From NCBI GenBank assembly GCA_963854835.1, contig OY978527.1:31595047-31659046 (forward strand): a DNA stretch of 64,000 bases, written 5' to 3'. Numbering within the stretch: the first letter of the stretch is position 1; every line of letters begins with the position of its first letter. Position numbers and translations under genes: made by a program. Under the pieces are notes generated by a model. That model was not told the DNA's origin, did no database searches, and saw only the letters and a program-made list of their open reading frames with translations. This document shows, in pieces, positions 19,735 to 29,059 of the stretch. The DNA comes from Megamerina dolium. Lineage: Eukaryota > Arthropoda > Insecta > Diptera > Megamerinidae.

Positions 19735-20689
19735 CCATGTCGCTGATTGGATTCGGAAATGTAAGCAATGTGCAATGGCCAAAGGTCCCACTAAGAAAAG
19801 TCGAGGTAAGATGCACCAATACACCGTGGGTGCTCCATTTGAGCGAATTGCTATGGACATAGCTGGTCCATTTCCAATAAGCAACGCAGGAAACAAGTAT
19901 GTTCTGGTGGTTATAGATTACTTCAGTAAATGTCCTGAAGTATACCCCATTCCAAATCAGGAAGCTAGTACAGTTGCGGATGTATTCGTGAACCAATGGA
20001 TTACTCGTTTTGGTGTACCGATGGAGTTACACTCAGACCAAGGTCGAAATTTCGAATCAGTTGTATTCCAAGAGATATGCCGTATGCTGGGTATATACAA
20101 AACTCGTACAACACCTTTGCATCCACAATCTGATGGCATGGTAGAACGATTTAACCGTACCTTGGAGGAATATTTGAGAAAAGTCGTAGATAAATACCAA
20201 AGAGACTGGGATGTACATATACCAATGTTCCTCATGGCATATAGATGCGCACAACATGATACGACGGCTACTACACCGGCAATGGCAATTTTTGGAAACG
20301 AGTTAAGACTGCCAGCTGATTTAAAATTTGGAGTCGTAACACCAACGAGATCAACCGAAGGTAATTATACTAGCGAAAAGCGGGAACAGTTGGATGAAGT
20401 ACATCGGTTCATCAGAGAGCGGTCGCAGATGATAAGCGATAAGATGAAGGCCAGGTATGACTTGAAAGCAAATTCAAAAGGGTTCTATGAAGGAGAGCTT
20501 GTAATACTTCATAATCCACAACGAAAGAAAGGCCTGTCCCCTAAACTACAGACTCATTGGAAAGGACCATATGAGGTTATAGCAAAGATAAATGACGTAG
20601 TGTATCGTATTCAACGTGCCTGGAATAAAAGAGCAAAGTTTAAAGTAGTGCACTTGGAGCGACTTGCGCCATATCGAGGGGAAGTATAA
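19658..20689 (+). pseudogene. Pol: integrase (displaced frame)
   Basis: It continues pol one frame off. It shows the zinc-binding remainder (FYWVGCHDHV, CKQCAMAKG), the core domain with D..D..E: MDIAGPFPIS, LHSDQGRNFES and ..PQSDGMVERFNRTLEE, then the C-terminal GPYEVIAKINDVVYRI and HLERLAPY that typify Ty3/gypsy integrases. Stop TAA at 20687-20689. The core looks intact; only the junction with the upstream pol frame is broken. The enzyme inserts the DNA copy and creates the 4-bp duplication seen here. Confidence 0.9.
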
Positions 20690-20714
20690 AAACTTGTTCG
20701 GGACGAACAAGGTT

Positions 20715-20727
20715 AAGAGGAGGGCAG
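20715..20727 (+). other. Polypurine tract
   Basis: AAGAGGAGGGCAG directly precedes the 3' LTR. This is the primer for plus-strand DNA synthesis. The same tract, in reverse, adjoins the LTR of the related minus-strand copy at 24722. Confidence 0.8.
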
Positions 20728-21164
20728 TGTAACGAGTATCGATAGTTGGTTACTCATCACTATTGTGACTGACACTATTGGCAGCATCGACATGAATGTC
20801 AACAAAAAGAAATAAACGATAACCAGAACAAGCCAACGAGAAAGGAAGAGAAGAATCTCGATAAAGGAAGATTCTGGGGTGTTGCCAACAGAGTATAAAT
20901 AGAGCCAGTGTTGAGCAGTGAAATCAATCTAATTCAGAACGTGATTGCGAAAACATTGATACAGAGGCAAAAGTTGCAAGTACATTTAAGTGTTATAGTA
21001 AATAGTTGATTGTAAACAGTGTTGATTGTAAATAGAGATTATTAAATAAATTGTTGCTGTATATAGTTGTATAAAATAAGTGTTGCAGTTATCATTAACA
21101 GAATCCAGTGATCGAACAAGGTAATTCAAATAGAATTAAACGTTCACAGAATAAAAACGTAACA
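20728..21164 (+). repeat. 3' LTR
   Basis: 437 bp, no difference from the 5' LTR found on reading both. ATAT follows at 21165-21168. Confidence 0.93.
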
Positions 21165-21168
21165 ATAT

Positions 21169-23504
21169 AATAGCACTTTGTATTCGAGATTCAACTTTGA
21201 TCTTTTGTGTATCAGCCACCATAACTGATTAATTTTAAGCTTGATCTGAGTTTTCTTTGCCTCTATGTGATTTTTCCAGGTCAGCCTTCTGTCGAGGTGA
21301 ATACCCAAGTACTTTGTTGAGGAACATTGTGGAACTGATTGGTCATTAATTTTAAGTGGGGGACATGTATCTGGCCTTAGCGTGAAGGTTACATGTACGC
21401 TCTTTGATTCATTGACTTTTATACGCCATTTTGCTAGCCAGATTTCGAGAGAATCGATATGAGTCTGCAGGAGTTTAGTAGCTTCTATGGGGTTAGAGCG
21501 AGAGCACAATATTGCCGTATCATCTGCAAAGGTCGATATAAATGTATGGTTATTGCTGGGCATATCTGTAGTGTATAAGAGATACAGTAAGGGGCCCAAA
21601 ACGCTTCCTTGAGGAACGCCAGCGTGAATATCCAATGGATTTGTTGTGTAATCCTTGTGATGTACGAGAAATTGTCTTTTCGTGAGGTAGCTACTAAGCA
21701 ATGAGGAGACATTTGCAGGCAGTAATAGTTTGAGTTTGTAAATAAGGCCATCGTGCCATACTTTATCGAAAGCTTGAGTGATATCAAGAAAGACAGCTGA
21801 GCAATACTTTTTTTCTTCAAAAGTGTTCCTTATCAGAGTTACAATGCGGTGGACTTGTTCTATTGTGCCGTGCTGTTTTCTAAATCCAAACTGATGTTGA
21901 GGAATCAGTTGGTTGAGATTAATAAATGGAGTTATATTCATGACAAGTAGCTTTTCGAATACTTTAGAAAGTAGAGGCAGGAGGCTGATAGGTCTGTACG
22001 ATGCAACTTTTGTAGGGTCTTTTCCTGGTTTTGCTATCATAATAATTTTTGAAGTTTTCCAGCATTTGGGATAGTGTTTAATACGAAGGATAGCATTGAA
22101 AATGTGCATCAGATGAATTACTGAAGCCGGAGGTAGCTCTTTTATCATTTTACCGGTAATTTTATCTGGACCAGGTGATTTTTTTGGGTTTAAATCTTTA
22201 TAAATTGCTTTGAATATGTCCTTTTTTTTAATTTTGAGCGTTATTGAGCAAGGTTGAGATGTTAATTTTGGTAATGAGGACTGTGAAGAGGGTGGATTGG
22301 GTGTAAACACACTTTTTAGGTGGTTTGCAAAAGCCAAACCCTTCTCATAGTTGCTTCTAGCCCAATTACCGTCACTCAAACGGATGGGGGAATCAGTGAG
22401 AATTGGCCGATTTGAGTTTTTTGCTGATTTCCACAAAGAGTAGTCTGACGCTTCACCAGGTGTTAATTTCGCTATGTGCTCTTCTAACTCTTTGTTGTTT
22501 TTATTTTTTAAGGCTTGCTTTAACTTTCGAGTGCAGTGCTGTAGCTGTGTTTTCAGATTCGGTGATCTGAATTCTTGCCATTGTCTTCGGAGTCTTCTTT
22601 TCTGTCTTACTAACAATTCAATATCGGCTGGTGTGTATGGGCTATAGTTTGATTGCTTGCATACCTTTGTGCAGGTGGCTGAGCTGAGAGCTAATAAGAG
22701 TAGCTGGTTGAATTTTTCGAGTGCTGAGTCTACATCGTGTCCATTTCTTAATACAGTACTCAGAGGAAGATGGGAATTTATATATTTCTTGAATTTTAAC
22801 CAGTCTATTTTCTTTCTAACGCAATTACCTTGGGGGCTTGGTGATTTTATAGATATTACCGTGGGTGAGTGGTCAGATGATATATCATAATTACACTCTG
22901 TGGAGATATTTTCCATCTGCAAAACTTTGGCGACTCCAAAGTCTATGAGATCGGGTATTTTCCTCTTGTCCGTCGGCCAATATGTCGGTTGACCATTTGA
23001 AATAACATCGTAGCCATGGTTAGTGATGATTGAACATAGTCTTCTGCCTTTTGGATATATTAAGCGGGAGCCCCAATGAGTGTGTTTGGCGTTGAAATCG
23101 CCAGCAACCAAGAATTTGCTACCAAGAGTTGAGAAAAATTCTTTATATTGCTGTTCGGTAATACTGTATCTTGGGGGACAGTATATCGCAGATATTACTA
23201 GCTTAGAGATGTATTCTTCCAGACATATAGATGTTGCTTGCAAGTAGACGCTACTGAAATCTTCGAGAACATGGTGTTTTATTCTGCTTTTTATCAATAT
23301 GGCAGTTCCTCCGCGTGCCTTACCATGCGAACGATTTGTGGTGTACAGTTTGTAATATGGTATTTGGTAGCAATTTTTGTCAGAGAAATGGGTCTCAGAT
23401 ATCATCATTATGTCGATTTGGCTGGATTCAAGGAATTGAATTAGCTCCAAACGGTGCTGGCTTAAGCCATTGGCGTTCCAGTGGCATATCTTGAGACAAC
23501 TCAT
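21169..23504 (-). pseudogene. Jockey ORF2: endonuclease and reverse transcriptase, truncated by LTR insertion
   Basis: Begins MSCLKICHWNANGLSQHR with an APE-type endonuclease (SETHFSDKN, AGDFNAKHTHWGS, SDHSPTVIS). The RT has PKKSPGPDKITGKMIK, KPGKDPTKVASYRPISLLPLLSKVFEKLL, FLDITQAFDKVWHDGL, GVPQGSVLGPLLYLLY and the catalytic FADDTAILCS. All are jockey-clade features; there is no RNase H. The frame ends artificially where the LTR element enters (21168); its continuation is at 15236-14928. The frame is otherwise open, so the LINE was young when hit. The endonuclease nicks target DNA and RT copies the RNA there. Confidence 0.92.
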
Positions 23505-23983
23505 GGTCTGGATAGCAATGTTTGGAGTAACATCGATTGATTTTTCATCATTTCTTGCATCATTGTTTGCATTGAGTTCATGAATTGGTTCATATTCTGA
23601 ATTAATGTTTGAAGCAAATGTTCAAGGGTACTTGGCTGTTGGGTGGGCAGTGAGTGTTTCTGCTCATTATTTACATTGCTTTGTTGGTGTGGGTTTTGTT
23701 TTAACACGCTAGCGTATGAAATGGTTTGATTCTTGTTTGGGATTGCAGAGAAGAATTGTGTTGCATCAATATTTTGTCTCTTACTTGAGTTGGCTATCTG
23801 AGTTTGCTCAACTGGTTTTAGAGGTTGATTGCTAGCGGAGAAATTTAGCTTTAGGGTTGTATATACTGGGCAACCTCTATAATTTGCGGTGTGATTACCT
23901 CCACAATTGCTGCATTTTTTCATGCTAGCATCGCCTTTAGATTTTGGACATATGTTTGATTTATGGAGATCTCCACAAATCAC
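23501..23983 (-). CDS. Jockey ORF1 C-terminal part with CCHC motifs
   Basis: The frame runs in from the truncated 5' end and carries a zinc-knuckle region (CGDLHKSNICPKSKGDASMKKCSNCGGNHTANYRGC region, cysteines and histidines spaced as in jockey ORF1) and a Gln/Asn/Met-rich tail (LLQTLIQNMNQFMNSM). It binds element RNA. Its TGA overlaps the ORF2 ATG in the tetranucleotide ATGA (23504-23501). The N-terminal part is missing because the LINE is 5'-truncated. Confidence 0.85.
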   Translation of the reverse strand: MICGDLHKSNICPKSKGDASMKKCSNCGGNHTANYRGCPVYTTLKLNFSASNQPLKPVEQTQIANSSKRQNIDATQFFSAIPNKNQTISYASVLKQNPHQQSNVNNEQKHSLPTQQPSTLEHLLQTLIQNMNQFMNSMQTMMQEMMKNQSMLLQTLLSRP

Positions 23984-23990
23984 ACAAATC

Positions 23991-24262
23991 AGTGCGTTAG
24001 TGCGTTGACTTCTGATCTGCAGCTTGTGAGTTCGATCCCCGGCTGTGGAAACACAATTTTAACATCTAAAGGACTTTTCTTTCGAATGTTTACTCAACTT
24101 TCGGCAAGCAGCAATTGGCAATTATTCGGGCAGTATCAAAGAGCTCTGTGTAACAAAGGTCAAAAAAAGTGTATATTGATCTGCATTGGAAAGAACCCGG
24201 TTTCAAATCCCCAAAAGAACAACAATTTTTTTACTTTATACAATTACTTTTATTCATTTAAA
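23991..24262 (+). repeat. SINE, copy C (head interrupted by the LINE)
   Basis: From the LINE border it reads AGTGCGTTAGTGCGTTGACTTCTGATCTGC, then a B box GTTCGATCC (24030-24038), CCCGGCTG and the SINE body (TTTCGAATG.., TCGGCAAGCAGCAATTGGCAATT..). The first part of the tRNA-like head is not recognisable on the far side of the LINE, so the LINE entered at or near the SINE's 5' end. Confidence 0.75.
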
Positions 24263-24298
24263 AAAAATTATTACATAAAATTTAATTGAACGCAATAT

Positions 24299-24721
24299 TG
24301 TTACGTTTTTATTTTGTGAACGTTTAATTCTACTTGAATTAACGTAGTTCGATCACCGGATTCTGTCAATAATAATTATAACACTTATTTTGTACAATTA
24401 TATACTGCACTAATTTATTTAATCAACTATTTAGAATAACTCTCTAATGCACTTGCAACTTTTGCCTCTGATACTATATGAATGTTTACGAGATCACTTT
24501 CGGGATTTGATATGAATTCTTTTGTCAACAACTGGCTCTATTTATACTCTGTGGGAACACTCCAGAATCTTCCTCTATCGTAGTCGAGGTTCTTTTCTTT
24601 CTTTCTGGTTGGCTTGTTCTAGTTATCGCCTATTTTATTTTGTTGACATTCGTTTCGATGCTGCCATTATTCGTGCCATTCACAATTAGTGATGAATAAC
24701 CAACCATCGATACTCGTTACA
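24299..24721 (-). repeat. LTR of the same family, reverse orientation
   Basis: Starts TGTTACG (reverse of CGTAACA) and ends CGTTACA. It aligns along its length with the 15.2-kb LTR but with many substitutions and small gaps, so it is an older copy. ATAT precedes it (24295-24298). It is the 3' LTR of a minus-strand element whose pol tail follows. Confidence 0.88.
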
Positions 24722-25215
24722 CTGCTCTCCTCTTAACCTTGTTCGTCCCGAACAAGTTTTTATACTTCCCCCTGATATGGCTCAAGTCGCTCCAAGTGCA
24801 CTACTTTAAACTTTGCTCTTTCATTCCAGGCACGTTGAATACGATACACGACGTCATTTACCTTTGCTTTAAACTCATATGGTCCTTCCTAATGAGTCTG
24901 TAGTTTAGGGAACATGCCTTTCTTTCGTTGTGGATTATGAAGCAATACAAGCTCTCCTTCATAGAACCCTTTTGAATTTGCTTTCAAGTCATACCTGGCC
25001 TTCATCTTATCGCTTATCATCTGCAACCGCTCTCTGATGAACTGATGTACTTCATCCAACTGTTCCAACTTTTCGCTAGTATAGTTACCTTTGGTTGATC
25101 TCGTTGGTGTTACGACTCCAAATTTTAAATAAGCTGGCAGTTTTTACTCGTTTCCATAAATTGCCATTGCCGATGTAGTAGCCGTCGTATCATGTTGTGC
25201 GCATCGATATCATGC
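24722..25215 (-). pseudogene. Pol C-terminal remnant of the reverse LTR element
   Basis: On the minus strand it ends with the polypurine-like tract and, before it, matches the integrase tail of the 15-21 kb element: RIQRAWNERAKFKVVHLERL, FYEGELVLLHNPQRKKG and VTPTRST.GNYTSEK. There are in-frame stops. Homology breaks at about 25215 (after ..GCGCATCGATATCATG), where unrelated BEL-like sequence starts. The rest of this copy is gone. Confidence 0.85.
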
Positions 25216-26290
25216 TGGTCCTCAATCTCTACTTGCCTTTATTCGTATGCAATTTTGGCCTATAGACGGCCGAAAAACAATCGGGCGAAAGCTTCGCAAG
25301 TGCATTATATGCTGCAGATCCAGATCGCGACTAGTCGAGCACATAATTGCCGACTTGCCTAAAGAACGCATTCAGGCCTCGCGTCCTTTCATAGTCAGCG
25401 GTGTGGTTATGCTATGTTAGCGTTTTCATATGCTTCGCTACAAAAGCTGTTTGGATGGAACTGGTAAGACATCTCTCAACAGGTGCAGTTATCGATGCGT
25501 TAAAACGATTCATCGCTACGCGTGGCATACCAAGCTGCATCTGGTCGGACAATGCAACAAATTTTGTAGGTGACAAGAATGAGTCCAAGGACCTTCAAAA
25601 CTTACTCCTCAGCGAGAAACACAAAGAACTCCATCGCTTTTGCCTTAGTAATGGCTTCGATTGGAGGTTCATTCCACCCCGCTCTCCACACTACGGCAGT
25701 TTGTGGGAAGCGGCCGTAAAAACAGCAAAACAACATTCTTACCGTTCCGTTGGGTCATCACTGCTTGGCTTCGATGAATTGCGTACGTTGGTATGTCAAA
25801 TCTCTGCTGTAATCAACTCCCGTCCTCTTGCACCCCTTTCAGATGATCCATAGGATTTAGATGTACTAACTCCAGGACTTTTTTGATTGGTGGTCCGCTG
25901 ACAGCTCTTCCTGAACTGAATCTCACTGCTTTAAACTACAATCGACTTGACCGATGGCAGCGTGCAACGTACATACAACAGATATTTTGGAAGCGCTGGA
26001 CTCAAGAATATCTGACTCTTCTCCAGCAACGCGCGAAGTGGCGTACACTTCAGACCAGCATTTATGTCAATGATGTCGTGTGCATAAAAGAATAAAATTC
26101 ACCGCCTCTGAAGTGGCCTCTAGCACGAGTAATCGATGTAATTCCTGGAGCAGACGGTGTCGTACGAGTGGCAGTCTTGCGCACATCTAGTGGAATAACG
26201 CATCGAGCAGTGAACAAGCTGTGCGGTCTTCCCGTCAATGATGCTGTTGATTCCCTGATCTTTCAAGAAGATCGGCGTAGCAGCCGATAA
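25216..26290 (+). pseudogene. BEL/Pao-like pol fragment (integrase)
   Basis: A decayed 3' part of pol from a different LTR class. It begins with a zinc-binding-like PIDGRKTIGRKLRKCIICC stretch. The integrase core follows (TKAVWMELVRHLSTGAVIDALKRF, the second acid in WSDNATNFVG, the third in SPHYGSLWEAAVK), then NSRPLAPLSDDP. After a stop come LTPGLFLIGGPL, RWQRATYIQQIFWKRW and a tail to about 26290. These motifs are typical of BEL/Pao integrases rather than Ty3. Several stops break it. No LTR was recognised. Confidence 0.8.
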
Positions 26291-26544
26291 CTAACTCATA
26301 ATCATTTAGTGTAATTACTCCACTCAACAAAATGTTTTTCTGTCACCCTAACTCAGCTATGTATTATTAAAATTTGTTAAGTTAGGTATATATATGTACA
26401 TATGCACTATTATTTTTTTTGATGCTCTATTACATAAGTACTTCTACAATCTATTATTTTCTATCGCTGCTAAAAAAGCTTAACAGCTCAACACATTAGT
26501 ATTCAAATTTTATGACTTATTGTTAGTTTCTTTTGTAGAAAGAT
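26291..26544. other. Short A+T-rich spacer
   Basis: No feature recognised between the BEL-like fragment and the next LINE. Confidence 0.35.
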
Positions 26545-27291
26545 TCAATAAAAACTGTAACGAAAAAGAAAACAATGTGCATAATCGTAAAGATGGTTCA
26601 TCCACTTGGATTTACGATGTTCATTTACGAGCTTAGTGATGTTGGAGTTTAGCGTGTTAATTCTCAGGTCCGCAGGAGTCATAGGACAGATTTGGTCCTC
26701 ACTGAAGTACCACCGCCTCACTGGGGAAATTAGGGAGAAGCCCGGGTATTCTACATGCCGGTGTCGACCTGGACATCGCCTTTGATAAAATTCTTGTGGA
26801 GTTGCGTTGCCTGCCTGAACACTAGATGGTGGTCTTTCCTGAGCAAACATACTCTCGGAAAGCTCGATGGATTTCGACCAATTGGCTTTTGCTAAGTTTA
26901 TATACGTCCGTTTTTCGGAAGAAAGGAACTCGTCTGCCTTATCTACGGAGATGATGATTGGTATGTGGTCGGAACTCAAGACAATGTCCGGCATCCGCGT
27001 AGCATACGTAAATAGGGGGGAAATAACACTGGACCAAGTCGGGTGAGCTGAAGTTGTTAGAGCTATTCCTTTAGGGTAATTCTCATTTATGGTATTGAAG
27101 TGAGAGCCTTCTATAAGGTCGGATATGTAGATGCCGCAACGGTCATTACCTAGTGCTGAAAACCAGCTCTCATGGTGGGCATTGAAATCGCCAGGAATGA
27201 TTTTGTTATTGCTGTCAGGAATGTGCGATGGAATGAATGTGTGATGGAATGAAGCCAGCGCTCTAGATTGTGATATTCGTGATGTAGGCAT
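26545..27291 (-). pseudogene. APE-type endonuclease domain of a LINE (partial)
   Basis: The open frame of about 248 codons contains GDFNAHHESW (metal/DNA-contact Asp and Asn), a CGIYISDLIEG..FNTINENYPKG segment and SSDHIPIIIS with the catalytic Asp-His pair. It then runs into linker sequence (LRINTLNSNITKLVNEHRKSKW) that precedes RT in complete elements. Its start is not a true start codon context; the upstream part of the domain is in other frames. Confidence 0.75.
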
Positions 27292-27569
27292 TGATAATGG
27301 CGATGAATGCCTAATCCGCTTTTATAGCAATGCAATATACTTCCATGTGGTGGTCGTTAACTATTGGGTTGGGAAGGGGAATGGATCTATATCTTACCAA
27401 ACTGTCTACAATAAAGACAAGGCTTCCTCCTGTGTGTCTCTCTCGCTCATTTCTGATAATGTTGTAGCTAGGGTGGGAGGTGAGGGTGCAGGGTGCAGGT
27501 ACCCATTGCAGTTTAGCTGCATAATCTTGAAGGCGCACGGGATATTTGAGGTGAGAGTTGGTTGGCAGG

Positions 27570-27906
27570 TACCATGAATAAGGTACAACCATGAGCTGTA
27601 CGAGCTATATGCCGATATTGGCATAGTAAAGCGCATCAAAATCCAGCGGCTGCGCTGGCTAGGTCATGTCGAGCGAATGGAAGAACACGCTCCAGCTAAG
27701 AAGGTGTTATATTCGGAACCCGCTGGAGGACGACGCAGAAGAGGAGGACCAAACCTCCGGTGGAAAGACCAAGTACTGGAGAACCTGACGGCGCTTGGAA
27801 TTTCTAACTGGCGCCAGCTAGCGAAGAACAGAGATGGCTGGCGAAGCATGTTATTTTCGGTCTAAATCGATATTCGGTTGTTATGGCCACATAAGTAAGT
27901 AAGTAA
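27570..27906 (+). mobile_element. 3' end of an RTE/CR1-like LINE with (AAGT)n tail
   Basis: The coding tail ELYADIGIVKRIKIQRLRWLGHV..AP..KVLYSEPAGGRRRRGGPNLRWKDQVLENLTALGISNWRQLA ends at a stop near 27862 and is followed by ATAAGTAAGTAAGTAA. The 13-bp word GTTGGTTGGCAGG flanks it exactly (27557-27569 and 27907-27919), a target-site duplication. The insertion is a 5'-truncated LINE copy inside the minus-strand LINE. Fragments of the same family occur at 29060-30395 and 46056-46160. Confidence 0.85.
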
Positions 27907-28744
27907 GTTGGTTGGCAGGATGGACTGATGAAGTGTAGATATAGGTGTTAGTGTCACGTACTTCATCAGTCAAATAGCCCAGTGACGAGTATAGGAGCGG
28001 TGCATGTGGATTCGGCACAGGCACATCCATATATGCTGTAGTGGTGATTGCATAGATTGAGGTCGCTGTACTAGTGAAATTGGTAGGTGCTGTACTGGTG
28101 AAATCTGCAATCGGCAACAGTTGGCTATGAAAACTGTACTCCACTCTCTATAATTGCGTAAAGCGGAACATATTCTTTGGTGACACCAGTTGGCACAATT
28201 ATTGCATTTTACTGAGATGACATTTCAATGAATGCAAAGGCGGTAGATTGAGCACAGCCAAATGCAGTTAGTCACGTGTGGTTGAGGTCGCGACCGTTGT
28301 TGTTACCGCGAGGGCAGCTGCCGCTGCGTCCGTGTGGACGCTGTGGCTGATGTTGTTGATGTGGACAATCTGCTACAACGGGCGACGAAACCGGCATTCC
28401 ATTCTCTATGACTCCGAAGGCCATAACAAGTTCGTCGGTGACACCAACGGCCACAGTTGTTGCATATTACCGAAGTCGCATTGAGGTGAGGTCAGCTCCC
28501 CAGACAGCAGATCCAAGTGGGGCCTGGATCCCATTCCACTTCAGAACATAGGAGGAGTAATACAAGCAACTGGTCCATAGGACCTGCTTGCTAAGCGAAA
28601 AAATGAGCTGATGACATATATTGAGCGTGATGCCTATGTGTGTGCATGTGGAAATATTTGAAGTGCTGAGTTGACAATTCTTGACCTGGAAAGACCAGGG
28701 TATGTTCCGGGATGAAGACCCGATTGCCATGGGAGCATAACAGT

Positions 28745-28895
28745 GATTGCTGATTTCTCTACTAACATGATATTTCGCTGTTAGCAAAAATCACATCTTT
28801 CAATAAGTAGTCAAGAGAAGTAGGGAATGGTGATTTTATACTAAAATGGTACGAGTGGTGATTTTCGTACTAACATGATGTTTCGCTGTGAATTT
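28745..28895 (+). repeat. Copy of the 12570-12900 repeat
   Basis: It shares GGTACGAGTGGTGATTTT, ACTAACATGATATTTCGCTGTTAGCA and AGTAGTCAAGAGAAGTAG with the repeats at 12.6-12.9 kb. Two units are visible. Confidence 0.6.
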
Positions 28896-29059
28896 TTTTT
28901 TATTTTAAATTTTTGTTTATATTTTATAAATATTAAACTAAATATCAAACTCCGAAAATTACGCATGTAAATAAACATGATTTCGCCTTATTCATGTGTG
29001 TATTTTATGCCGAAGTGTGTATTTTATGCCGAAGTATTAAAGAATATGCGATCGCTGTA
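28896..29059. other. A+T-rich spacer
   Basis: It contains a short direct duplication (GTGTGTATTTTATGCCGAA twice near 28995-29030). No gene. Confidence 0.4.

Larger units (their letters stand above)
15241..21164 (+). mobile_element. Full-length Ty3/gypsy-type LTR retrotransposon without env
   Basis: Two 437-bp LTRs (15241-15677 and 20728-21164), identical as far as I can read, start TGTAACG and end CGTAACA. They enclose a primer site, gag, pol and a polypurine tract, and ATAT flanks both sides (15237-15240, 21165-21168). Pol order protease-RT-RNase H-integrase places it in Ty3/gypsy (Metaviridae). The tRNA-Leu-type primer site suggests the mdg3/micropia side. No env frame is present. One frameshift in pol (near 19675) makes this copy defective, while the LTR identity argues for recent insertion. 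Confidence 0.93.
14770..23990 (-). mobile_element. Jockey-clade LINE, split by an LTR element
   Basis: Minus-strand LINE. Its poly(A) tail is the T run at 14770-14792. ORF2's C-terminal part is at 14928-15240, an LTR element fills 15241-21164, and ORF2's main part and ORF1 lie at 21169-23983. The 10-bp word AGTGCGTTAG occurs exactly at both outer borders (14760-14769 and 23991-24000), which is a target-site duplication. ORF1 begins inside the element with CCHC motifs, so the 5' end is truncated, as is usual for LINE insertions. Confidence 0.9.
26545..28480 (-). mobile_element. Minus-strand LINE remnant (ORF1 tail and endonuclease domain)
   Basis: On the minus strand: Pro/His-rich ORF1-like sequence (28480-27920), an ORF2 start with the endonuclease opening (IPCAFKIMQLNCNG near 27540), a decayed middle (RNERERHTGGSLVFIVDS..VRYRSIPLPNPIVND) and the readable endonuclease core 27291-26545 (IPGDFNAHHESWFSA, LSSDHIPIIIS). 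The RT is absent, so the element is 3'-truncated or deleted. The endonuclease resembles APE-type domains of the jockey/R1-like clades. It is split near the ORF1/ORF2 border by another LINE's 3' end (27570-27906). Confidence 0.75.

Noticed and set aside
19595..19996. 133-codon minus-strand frame within pol
   Set aside because: Antisense shadow of the integrase coding region of the LTR element.
22657..22890. 77-codon plus-strand frame
   Set aside because: Shadow of jockey ORF2; no motif.
24299..26290. One intact LTR element in reverse
   Set aside because: Only one LTR and the last 0.5 kb of pol match; from 25216 the sequence is BEL-like and on the other strand, so it is two joined relics.
27347..27577. 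76-codon plus-strand frame
   Set aside because: Antisense to the endonuclease remnant of the minus-strand LINE.
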